From Hirsutella rhossiliensis (Eukaryota; Ascomycota; Sordariomycetes; Hypocreales; Ophiocordycipitaceae), in the NCBI RefSeq assembly GCF_020360975.1, contig NW_025408672.1, forward strand, positions 930,001-994,000: a stretch of 64,000 bases of DNA, given 5' to 3'. The notes under the pieces are model-generated. The model made no database searches, had not been told where the DNA came from, and saw nothing but the letters and a program-made list of their open reading frames with translations. This document shows, piece by piece, positions 22,334 to 31,989 of this stretch; positions within the stretch are counted from its first letter, which is position 1; each line of letters opens with the position of its first letter. Made by a program: the position numbers and the translations under genes.

Positions 22334-22533
22334 TGTGGACAGGCTCTTCACTGCAGTGAGGTTATTCGAACTGGTTCAATTGGTTATATCTTGTGTAACT
22401 AGGGAAACGTGTCCCATACAAACTGTGTGCAAAGACCTTCCTCCCTGTGTCTCACCTCTTACTCGCACGTGACTAGCGCGGTCGATTAGTTATACGTGCG
22501 CGATCGGTGCCTAGTGCACAGGTGGATCCAACA
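22334..22533 (-). repeat. Copia-1 5' LTR (200 bp)
   Basis: Identical to the 16440-16639 copy, with AGGGC duplicated outside. The bases after it in element orientation (CTGATCAGTGTCGCCC) should hold the primer site, but I could not match them to a tRNA. Confidence 0.95.
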
Positions 22534-22603
22534 AGGGCTGAATTAGTATCTATACGATCAAGGAGATAATTATTTAGAGCTTTACCGCGCTACCTACGCT
22601 GCT

Positions 22604-22822
22604 TCTGTCGCAAAGTGTAGCCGGATTTTGCAGGTCTCGGAGATATCTCCTAGCTAGAGGGGTTATAGAGGGAGCTGAAAAGCGGTGTAAGAAGCTAGAA
22701 GGAGGTGTAGAGGGTCGAGAAAGGAAGGTGTAGGGAAGAGAGGGGAAGCGGAAGTAATAGCTTCTATAGAGGTAGCGGGAGAGTAAGACGGATCTACTAG
22801 CAACGGCTGGAAAAGAGGGGTA
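22604..22822 (+). repeat. Diverged Copia-2-family LTR fragment
   Basis: It starts TGTCGCAAAGTGTAGCC and follows the LTR as far as GGCAACGGCTGGAAAAGAGG, then stops abruptly. It is the same break as in 15688-15975. Confidence 0.65.
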
Positions 22823-23400
22823 AATGCATTAGTTCTAATAATTAATCATTTATATCGTATTATAACTTATATACTAGTACTATATAAACCACCGTTAGGC
22901 ACCAGGGCGCCTATATATTAGCCGCCTATCTCTAACCTATATAGAGTTAATTGTCTAATACTATATATAACCCCGCACGCATAGCTATATAGCTAGGTAT
23001 ATAATCTATAGCATTATTTAATAGCCTAAGGCACTATTATAGTCTTATAGGCTAGTCGGGGTAATAGGCCTATATAAGGACCTTTATAGCTCTAATAGGC
23101 GTAGGCCTAAGGGCACTATATCTTTCGTGGGTGCTAGGTTATTATAACTAGCTATAATATATAGCTGCTAAGCTAAAAGCTAATAAATGCACTATTATAT
23201 AATATTAAAAACCTAACCTATAATCTTTATCCTAAATATTTCTAGACGGAGAAACTTCTCCGAGCAAGCTATAGATATATAATAAGATAACTAATTTTAC
23301 GGCCTATTATATACTCTAAATTTTAGATAGATATATATCTTAGAATTTTTACAGTTATTTATATAAGGAGGCAACTTCCGCCTAGGAAATATTATACTAT
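22823..23400. other. AT-rich, partly RIPped non-coding stretch
   Basis: TA-rich with a few GC islands such as GGCACCAGGGCGCC and a small hairpin, CGGAGAAACTTCTCCG, near 23250. No gene or element end is recognisable. Confidence 0.5.
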
Positions 23401-23405
23401 GTAAT

Positions 23406-23890
23406 TTTCATGAAGCGTGGCCTAATGTCGCTGTTCTCGGAGATATCCCTTAGTAAGAGGGACCTAGGAAGCTGAAAACACCGGTGTGGAAGAAGGAAGA
23501 AGGAGCTGAAAGGAGGTGCAGAGAGGAGGGTGGGGGCAAGAAGGGAAGTAGAAGTAGCGATAGCTTCCTATAGAGGTGGCGAAAGATAAGACGGATGTGC
23601 TGGCAACGGCTAAAAAGGAGGGGAAAACCCGGCAAAAAGCTCGGTAGTTAAGAGGACATTAGTGGCTTCTTTAAGTAGGATCTTCTTTGTTAATTGGGAT
23701 GCTAGACGGATATAAAGAGGGGCGCTAGATAGAGGAAAGAAGGACAATTAAGGCAATACAACAATTACTCCCCTGCCGCTACTGCTACCCCCGCAAGAAT
23801 CAAATAACTTTGCCCTGCCTATCCGACCCCTTACTTCTACTTTTACCTTCGTGCATTTTATATGCACTTCTCGCACCTCTCTTCGCGAGA
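23406..23890 (+). repeat. Solo LTR of the Copia-2 family
   Basis: It matches the family LTR from GAAGCGTGGCC to CTTCGCGAGA. The first bases are altered (TTTCATGAAG instead of TGTCGCGAAG). A perfect 5-bp duplication, GTAAT, flanks it (23401-23405, 23891-23895). It retains CA and TG in many places. Confidence 0.9.
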
Positions 23891-23903
23891 GTAATCATAA
23901 GTG

Positions 23904-24092
23904 CTAAATATTCAACGTCTTATTTATATTCATCCTTGCTTTTTCTAGGATAACTAGATCTGCTACGAACATCTCTATTCCCCGGATTCTTATATTGCCT
24001 AGTTTATTTACCTGCTCCCTATTTATATCCTTTCCGGGATCATCTAGAGAGCTGCCATGGCACTTAGAATATTGTCGACGTTGTTTAAACAT
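23904..24092 (-). other. Short unrecognised minus-strand open frame
   Basis: 62 codons, mixed hydrophilic sequence (SLDDPGKDINREQ, LEKARMNINKTLNI), in normal composition between the solo LTR and the P450. It has a coding-like look, and could be the end of a lost gene. I recognise no family. Confidence 0.25.
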
Positions 24093-24149
24093 CCAACAGT
24101 AGACGAAACTTCGTCTATCGTAAAAGGAATTATGCTAACCTTTATAATT

Positions 24150-25837
24150 ATTTCGGCAATCTCTTATTAAATGTCGGCTCGAACACTATCTTGACCAAAA
24201 GCCGTTTCCTCTGGCTAACCCTCCTATGTGGTACCAGCCTCGGATTATTAGACAAATAGAGTTTTTATTTAAAAGCTCGGAAGTTCTCTCCGATGGTAGA
24301 AGAGATAATGTTGGAAAGCCCTTCAGACTCTTGTCAGAACTCGGCGAAGTGTTGGTGTTACCGTCGCTATTTGCAAATGTTATTGGCAACAATACACGTC
24401 TTAATGCTCATAAAGCTCGGGCAGAGGTGAGAAACTAAACCAACTTTATATCACAACGTATTACTGACTATAAGTAGCAAGTTCATAGCTATTTACCTGG
24501 TTTTGAGCCGTTCCGGTTTATTCAAGATGAGTCTCGAATTTTGCACACAGTGATTAAGAAGTGGCTGAAAGGAGGAATCTCGGTACGTTGGCCCGGTCTT
24601 CAATATCTCAATGGTTTCTTTAATAATATATCAAGACGCTTTAGTTAAGCCGCTTTCATCCGAAGCGGAGCTAGCTACCAGAATGCTTCTCGGCGACTGC
24701 TTAGGTAATTCTTTCGCCAAGAGTTGTATAGGCTGTATTGACAGGACATATTAGAATGGCGCGAGTGCAAACCTTTGAATCTATTCTCGACCTAATAGTC
24801 CGCATGACATCTGGTATCTTCCTGGGCGACGACATCGGCCGCAACGAAGACTGGTTAAGGATCACCAGCGAGTATACATTTCACAGCCTCGAAGCAATCG
24901 TAAAGATCAACCTTGTACCTAGGCCGCTTCGGGGCATGCTTCACTGGTTCTTTGCAGATTGCAAAAAAGTGAGGCGATGTTATGCCCAAGCGCAGGAGTT
25001 CTTGAGACCTATTGTCGAAAATCGAAATACGAAAAGGAGCCAGTTCAAGACTGGAGACAAGTTTAAACCGATATTCAATGACAGTATCGATTGGGCCGAG
25101 CACGAGAGCAACGGTCATTCCTACGAACCGTCCGCCTTCCAACTCATACTATCATTTACAGCAACACATAACACAACGGACCTTTGCACCTATACGTTAG
25201 CCCTGCTGGCCAGCAACCCAGAATTATTTGAACCAGTGCGCAGAGATATGGTCGACACCCTTCGGTCGCATGGATGGAAGCAAGGGGCGCTCGATGATCT
25301 GAAATTGCTCGATAGCGCGATAAAAGAGGCGCAGCGTCTAAAGCCTATCGATTTAGGTGAGGCCACCGAAAATTACAGCCATGTTTATTTCGTGCTGATC
25401 ATTTTAGTGACAATGAGCCGAATCGTTTCCGAGAATACTATCATTGCCGGCGATTTGAAGATACGTAAAGGTGAACGAATCGCTGTCGACGTCTCCAGTA
25501 TGATGGATCCAGCCATTTATGGAAACCCAGAAAATTTTGATATCTATCGCTTTGTCCACCTGAGCGAGAAACCGGACTGGACGAAGCGCGGCTTGTATCA
25601 ACAAGTGCGGAACATCTAGGATTTGGCCACGGATTTAATGCTTGTCCTGGTCGGTTCTTCGCTTCCAACACGGTTAAGGTGGCTTTATGTTTCTTAATAT
25701 TGAAGTACGACTGGAGACTTGGGTCGGGAAGCGACGTGAAGCCACTTATTATTGGCCTTATTAGAACCACTAATCCAAAGGCAGCGTTATTATTCCGACG
25801 CCGAAATGCAGAGATAGACCTCGGAAGCCTGCTTTGA
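24150..25837 (+). pseudogene. Broken cytochrome P450 with introns (CYP68/503-like monooxygenase)
   Basis: A haem-thiolate monooxygenase missing its N-terminal anchor. Exon 1 reads NPPMWYQPR and GKPFRLLSELGEVLVLP. Introns fit 24427-24477 (GTGAGA, CTGAC branch, TAG), 24583-24649, 24705-24744 (or to 24754) and 25357-25407 (GTGAGG...TTTAG), the first and last restoring conserved text (QVHSYLPGFEPF; KPIDL joined to VTMSRIV). Further motifs: I-helix-like FTATHNTTD, K-helix KEAQR (E-x-x-R), FDIYRF, and haem loop FGHGFNACPGRFFA with the Cys ligand. A one-base frame change near 25590 separates the haem loop from the rest, and the 5' end lacks a start. The style resembles ent-kaurene oxidase/CYP68-type fungal P450s of secondary metabolism; that assignment is inference. 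Confidence 0.85.
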
Positions 25838-26406
25838 TAATGGTATTGCTCTGGGGAATTCACACTTGCGACGTACGTTATAAAGAAATAGTTGGTACGT
25901 ACGACGCTTGCGCGAACTTTGCGTCTTCATTAAGGGGACATTAGCCTCAAGGAAACGCTTTTGACCATTGTCGCTCAAGCAATAAACAGCCATGAGTGCG
26001 TAGGCACACTCGGTGATTGTGGGCAGCGCATCGTTGCTGGTCATCGATTTGCGCTCTCTTTTTTGGCAGATTCATTGTGCAGTAATAAAAGTAAGCCGTA
26101 AATCAAGGCCGTGACTAGGGAGCACATACTTCTGCCTAAAGAGCCCAAAAATTAGGGCAGTGTGGCTAGTTAAGGCGCAGCGCCGATACCGCATAATTAG
26201 GTGCGTATGTTGGCTCGTCTTAAGGAATTTTCCGATGATCTGCCGGATCCCGTGACCCGCCGGACTTACACGCGACCGTAAGTTAATAGACATCAATCCA
26301 TAATAACTCCATAGCAACGGGGCCAAATTTTCTCTAACTTAAAATGTAATAAAAAAGCGACTACGAGATATATATCATCCTATTTCGTAGTCGTTAAGCT
26401 ATTATT
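25838..26406. other. Spacer right of the P450 with unrecognised minus-strand frames and a hairpin
   Basis: Composition is normal, not RIPped. Two 84-codon minus-strand frames (26044-25790, 26326-26072) have no recognisable domain; the first (SNDALPTITECAYALMAVYC) could be part of a lost gene. A hairpin (GCGACTACGA ... TCGTAGTCGT, about 26354-26394) surrounds an AT-rich loop. Confidence 0.4.
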
Positions 26407-26745
26407 GTCACGACCAACGAGGGTCTTAAAGACCCAACAAGGGTCCCAGTGGGCCACAGACTAATGTATAGCTATTGAAGGTTGGGCTCACGCCCACACG
26501 CACTAACAGGCGCGCCCCTCATCCCTATAAGCGGAGACGATGCCATCGCCGCATCCGGAGGCACCGAATGCGGTAGTTAACCTAAGGGATGCTAAGGAAG
26601 TCACTTAACGGATCCGGATAACCGTAAGCTGCCGGATTAGTAGGGAAACCTATTCCCCCCGTACTTCGTATATATATATATAGTCACACCTACGGACTCC
26701 CTCTTTTAGGCAGGACAGAGCAATATACACCCTCTTTCTTTAATG
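26407..26745. other. Non-RIPped segment at the edge of a RIPped transposon
   Basis: It starts TGTCACGACC and holds ordinary CA/TG content, with a small palindrome GGGTCTTAAAGACCC near 26424. It lies downstream (minus sense) of the transposase frame, so it may be the element's 3' flank and terminal part, or an LTR of another element. No second copy is in the window to decide. Confidence 0.35.
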
Positions 26746-28150
26746 CAAAGACCTAATAACTAGCAATAATTATAGTCGCTTACTATTCCGCTGCGGCCGT
26801 CCTGAGCTCCGATATACTACTACTATCTCCCGATTACTCTTAATAGCTAGAAAGGTCTTTAGGCACGAGGTGTTCGGCCTAGCGGAATCCTTGCCTTCTT
26901 TGCTAAGTCGTGCTATAGCTAATCTAGCGCTTGCGATATTACCGGAAGCTCTAATAGTAACGGAGGAGCGACGATTATTTCGTTTAGAATTCCTAGACTC
27001 TTCTCTTATAGGTTAAAGGCCCTAGCTAGCTTTACTACCCCTATTACGGCCTTTCCTAGTAAAGACGCCCGAAGTCGTTATAAAGCTATTAGTTAGCCTC
27101 TTTCTCTTACTTTCTAGCTTCTTTTTCCTATAATTTTCGCTCCCTTTTCTTCTCTCGCTACTTCTTTCTTTCTAACGGGACCTCTTTTTATTCTTCCGCC
27201 TTCTACTATTACTAACCCCTCTAGGATTCCTTTTAAAGAGCCTCCTCTTTCTTTTAGGCCTCTATTATAGCTTTCTCCTCTTAAGCTTAGGCTACTTTTT
27301 ACGGGCTAAAGACTAAAGTAAAGTTAGGATCTATATAGTTAAAGAGGTAATCTTTTAAAGCGGTACTATACTACCTACGCTACTTCTTATAAATTATTAC
27401 CTTATAGAGTCCCTTATTCTTATATCTAAGTAGCTTAACCTCGGATTTAAGGCTTTTAAGAGTGCTCTTTAGCCTCTAAGTATTAACTTTTAAATCTATA
27501 GTAGATTTATTAACTACTTTATTAATAAGCCGTCGTAATTCTTAAGTAGTAGGCTATTATAATACTAGTAAGTCTTTTAAACCGCTGCCTATATTAAAAT
27601 CGTCGGTTTTCTTCTTTATAATTTATAATAGGACGACTTTAAGATTAAAAGGTAGGAGCCTAGTCTATATCTACTTACTTTTAATATTCTTTAAAAGAAA
27701 GACGCCTTAAATATATTCTAAAATAAGGTCTAGAACTCGCGCTTAAATAGCCTAACGAGCCCTTAAGACTTTACTATCTATTAGATAAGCTAATTTATAT
27801 ATACTATTAATAGAGGGCTAAATAGGGATACGTTTAAGGGCTAGAGCTTATAAGTAAAGTAAGGAGGAAATACTACTATAATAATCTAATACTAATCGTA
27901 CTACTTTAGAAAGTCTATATTAATATAGCTAAAGTATTTATTAGTAATAAAAAGGTAATAATTACGTCCGTTTTATACTTTTACTTTAGTAAACGGATTC
28001 TTATTATTAATTTATACTAAGGACCTATTAAAGGTATCTAGAAAGCTACTTATTCTAAGCGGCTAGAAACTATAGCTTATTCCGTTTAAGTAAAAACTAA
28101 CTACCTACCTTTCTTCCTCTTTAAGTTTATATTTAACTTAGTACTTAATA
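26746..28150 (-). pseudogene. RIPped pogo/Fot-like DDE transposase, C-terminal half
   Basis: Minus-strand frame. A DDE_1-type core is legible near 27960-27900 as LFITNKYFSYINIDFLKQ, where LxxDGHxSH is expected (Asp-Gly-His now Asn-Lys-Tyr). Then come FPPYFTYKLQPLNVSLFSPL-like text and the usual pogo C-terminal stretch (LRYKNKGLYK, many Arg/Lys, SRRRNKKRSR). The frame stays open to about 26748, and RIP fades towards that end. The N-terminal DNA-binding part is not found: the frame is lost at about 28190, probably at another insertion. It would cut and paste a Tc1/mariner-superfamily DNA transposon. Confidence 0.7.
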
Positions 28151-28189
28151 ATTAGTAAGGTAAATTATCTTACTAAATAATATAGTTAT

Positions 28190-29700
28190 TATAGAGTATA
28201 CGTACCGCCCTAGCGCCTAGGTACGCTAGCGCGCCCGGGCGTATCCTTAATATATATAGTTAATTAACGAAGCTATTACTTAGTTAATTTCTGTCTTCCT
28301 TTACGTATACGTATACTTTTCGGCCTCTACGTAGTAGAGGGGTTAGTAGTATATCTACTACTTTAGCCTACCCTCTAGCTAAGACCCTAATAATAGTATC
28401 CTATTATATCCTTAAAATTTACCTTAGACTATTAATACCTACCTTTTAGTAGTAGATATAAGCTAGTTAGGGATTAGGTTAAGCGCGCTAGTAGTCCTCC
28501 TAAAGGTCCTCTTCTTATCTAAGTTAAAGGCGCTAGTTACTATCGCTTAGGCTCGCTAATAGATTTCTTTAAGGAGTATATCTTAAGTCGTTTCTACCTT
28601 AAAGCGGCCCTAGCTCTCTTAAGCCTAGAAGGCCGCCCTAGCCTCTTCTCCTTTCTTTCTCTTTTTCTAAGGCTATAGTTATAGCTCTTTACCTCTTTAC
28701 TAGCCTTTTAGTTAGTATAGCCTCTACCTATCCCTTAGCTTAGGGCCTTACCTTTACTACTTAGCGCTCTTAAAAACCTCTTAGGCCTTACTAAGTAAGA
28801 GCCTTAAATACTATCTTATACCTTTTATAGTTTTAAATAAGTATAGCTCTACGCTAGGTATATATCTTAATAAAGCGCGTACTAAATAAAGATCTCTTTA
28901 GTCTTTAATTAATATATATCCTTACCGCCTTTATATATTAATACTTTATATTAGCTATATATCGCTTTTATACTATAGTACTTAGCGATATATTTTATTT
29001 AATAGTACTTAAAGTACTAGCGAACTATATGCCCCTACCTAGGGCCGCTACTATAGCGGCCTAGGTCTAAGGCTAGGGCGTTAGCTAAAGAGGAAGGCTT
29101 TACTTAAAGGCCTTTAAAACTATATCTATAATAATAGACTTAATATTACTTAGGGTTAGGCTTAGTAGCGCCGCCGCCCTTACTTTAGTAGCTAGGAGCC
29201 TTTATATAATATTTTTAATAAAGTTATAAGTAGCTCCTTATATATATTTAGTAATATTAGCCTTTACTTTATTTTTAGTAATTTACGTAAAATCGCTTTA
29301 GTTTAGTCCTAAGCTTATTATATTACTATATTCCTATTATAATTAAAAATAATATTTAGTAGTTACTTACTTTACTAACTACTATTAAGTTACCTCTTAT
29401 CTTACCCTTATCTTAAGGCTATTATACTATCTTAGTATAGGGGTAACTAGGTATAAGGAATCTAATAAGATTATTTATTTTAATTTTAGCGCTATAGCTA
29501 GCTTAGGACTATTATAAGGCTTTATAAGAGTCTTTTCTTTTAGTAAACCGATTAAAAACGCTAATAAGCTAATCTTTTCTAAGCTTATAGCTAGTCTAGC
29601 CTATATCTAAGGTTTTAAAAAATACTTATTAATACTCTAGGTTAAAGTCTATAAGCTAAGTATTATAAGCTATGCCTATAAAGGGCTAAGGTTATACTAT
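28190..29700. other. RIPped repeat, coding-like on the minus strand, unassigned
   Basis: Stops are mostly RIP-type TAG/TAA. Minus-strand pieces such as GGGATKPNP, LANALALDLGRY and KKSISEPKR look protein-derived, but I cannot place them. 28200-28260 is a short GC-rich patch (GTACCGCCCTAGCGCC). This stretch may be the rest of the transposon or an element that split it. Confidence 0.4.
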
Positions 29701-30329
29701 AACGACCGTACTAAAGTTAGGCTAAAGTAAACCTACGTATAGGTAGAGCTCGACTCGAAATTAGGCCGAATAGCACTTAAATATAAGTCGAGCTAAGGAC
29801 TAAGGAAGATAGATAACTAACGTAACTAAGATAGAGTTTTCCTCCTTTCTCCTTAGCTTTAGATAAATAATTATTCGGCCCTATACTACTATACCAAGTA
29901 TATACTAGCCCTTAATATATCTAAAGCTCCTTTTCGATAAGGCTATAAAGCCTAGAAAGAGATCGGACCGAAAGGATATAATATAGATATCCTAACGACC
30001 TAGAAAGGGGAGAATAGGCCTAAGGACGGCAAGGAGTAGCGATAGGAGGGCCTAACGCCCGGCTAATAATAAAGTAAGCGATACTCTCGCTATAGGTAAG
30101 AAAGGTAGAGATAAGGTATTAGGTAATATAGAGCTAATTATAAATATAGGAACTAATTAGCTAGATTAAGAGGATATACTAAAGGATAGATAAACTAATA
30201 AGAATAGGTATATAAAAAGGGGCTAGGGGCGAGATAAGTAGTTTAATACTGCCCTTAGGGGCAACGGGGGGCTAGCGACGCTAACGACTAAGGGGGGGAT
30301 AATAGGAAAGAATAGCTATAAAAAGCCTC

Positions 30330-31200
30330 TCCTAAGCCTAGGAAAATTTAACGGATAACGACGGTACTATACCCTATAAGTATAATATATATAAGAAAAG
30401 TATAAGATTAATAAAGAATTCTTCTTAAGCTTAAGGGAAATCTTCTACCTTATTTATAATTACCTAAACGCCGGGCTATAATAAACGGTCGCTATATACT
30501 ATAAAATAAAAGTAGAGAAGAGCTACGATTAAAAGGAATTCCTAAAATACCTTAACTTAATCTACCTTAATATAGATATTTAGTTCAGGCGGCGCGATCT
30601 AGATAATAAAATAAAGGAGAGTTAAACGTTTCTAGTATTCCTCCTAAAGTTTAAGTAAAGACTCTTTAAGGCTAAAGGCGGGTCTTAGCTATACGACGTT
30701 TAGATCGTCTTCCTAGAGGGGGCTCTAAGAATCTAGCTCCGCGAGGCGTTAGCTATAGTTAACCTCCTTATATTAAGCTTCGCTACTTATACTAATTAGG
30801 TAGTATAAATAGCGGCTAAGCTAGAGAGGGTCTAGTAAATAAGATAACCCTCCTTAAACTAAAGGAGATTAGCGGATATATACCCCTAGGAAAGGAAGGA
30901 TAAAAATAAGGATACCTTAATAATTAGTATTAACGCTTTAAATAAATAAAAAGAAGGGTAAAGCTAGCTAGAGAATTAAATATACTTTAACTATAGAGTA
31001 AAAGGATATATCGCGCTCTATTATAAAAAGAAGAGGTAGGAACCTTAGAGGGTAGGCGTAATAAAGGAAGAGAGGGGCGCTAAGAATAATAATAACTTAG
31101 AAAAAGGGGAACCTTAGTATAAAGTTAAGTACTAAAGGTAAAAGAAAAATAATAAGAAGCTTAGAAGTTAATAAAGGACTACCTTATACTAAGCTTAGTA
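30330..31200 (+). pseudogene. gag: Gypsy-C Gag remnant
   Basis: The plus frame reads INKEFFLSLREIFYL, EFLKYLNLIYL, TFLVFLLKFK and IVFLEGALR: a capsid-like helical pattern of gypsy Gag. A nucleocapsid knuckle at 30983-31027 reads Y-FN-Y-RVKG-Y-IALY-Y, that is CX2CX4HX4C with Cys and His turned to Tyr. RIP-type stops are frequent. The frame runs into the Copia-2 target site. Confidence 0.75.
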
Positions 31201-31217
31201 ACGCTAAAGGTAAGTAT

Positions 31218-31684
31218 TCTCGCGAAGAGAGATATAAGAAGTATATATAAAATGTATAAAGGTGAAAGTAAAAGTAAGGGGTCGGATAGGTAGGGCAGAG
31301 ATGTTTAATTCTTACGGGGGCAGCAATTACGGTAGGGGAGTAATTATTATATTGCCTTAATTCTCTTTCTTTCCTCTATCTAACGCCTATCTTTATACCC
31401 GTCTAGTATCTTAATTAATAAAGAAGATCCTGCTTAAAGAAGCTACTAATGTCCTCTTAACTACCGAGCTTTTTACCGGTTTTTTCCCTCCTTTCTAGCC
31501 GTTGCCGGCATATCCGTCTTATCTCTTGCTACCTCTATAGGAAGCTATCGCTACTTCTACTTCCCCTCTTACCCTTACCCTCCTCCTTTTAGCTTCTTCT
31601 TTAAAACCTGTTTTTTAGCTTCCTTAGTTCCCCTTACTAAGGGATATCTCTAAGAACTACGAAATTAGGCTACGCTTCGCGATA
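31218..31684 (-). repeat. Copia-2 3' LTR (467 bp)
   Basis: On the plus strand it runs from TCTCGCGAAGAG to CGCTTCGCGATA. The purine tract follows at 31685-31695. Confidence 0.92.
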
Positions 31685-31989
31685 TACCCCCTTAGCTATA
31701 GCCTGCCCTTATAGTAAGGGCATAGCTAATACGGCTTCGGGCTAGTAAGCGTATAAAGGAGGTCTTAGTCTATACTTATCCCTTACTCGAGAAATCTAGG
31801 TTTTAGCCCTAGGCTCTTTTAGACCTACTTTAAGAAAAAGGGGCCTAAGGAGGAAATTAAGTCCTATAAGAAAGGGGGGCTTCTCTAAGGATAAGTCCCT
31901 AAAAAGGGGCCTTTAAGAAAAATAAGTCCTAATTAAGCTAAGGGCCCTCCTTTAAGATAAGTCCTAGTTCCTCTCTTTAGCTATAAACG

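Larger units (their letters stand above)
16440..22533 (-). mobile_element. Copia-1: non-RIPped Ty1/copia element with identical LTRs
   Basis: The two LTRs (16440-16639, 22334-22533; 200 bp each) are identical by eye and are flanked by a perfect 5-bp duplication AGGGC (16435-16439, 22534-22538). On the minus strand the order is Gag, protease, integrase, reverse transcriptase, RNase H, the diagnostic Ty1/copia order. CA and TG frequencies look normal, so it has not been RIPped. Identical LTRs imply a recent insertion, yet the polyprotein is split over several frames. A purine tract, AGAAAGAGG, precedes the 3' LTR (minus strand, near 16650). Confidence 0.95.

Noticed and set aside
25790..26326. 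Two real genes on the minus strand beside the P450.
   Set aside because: Frames of 84 codons each with no recognisable domain, no intron support and no start context. Kept only as unrecognised frames in the spacer entry.
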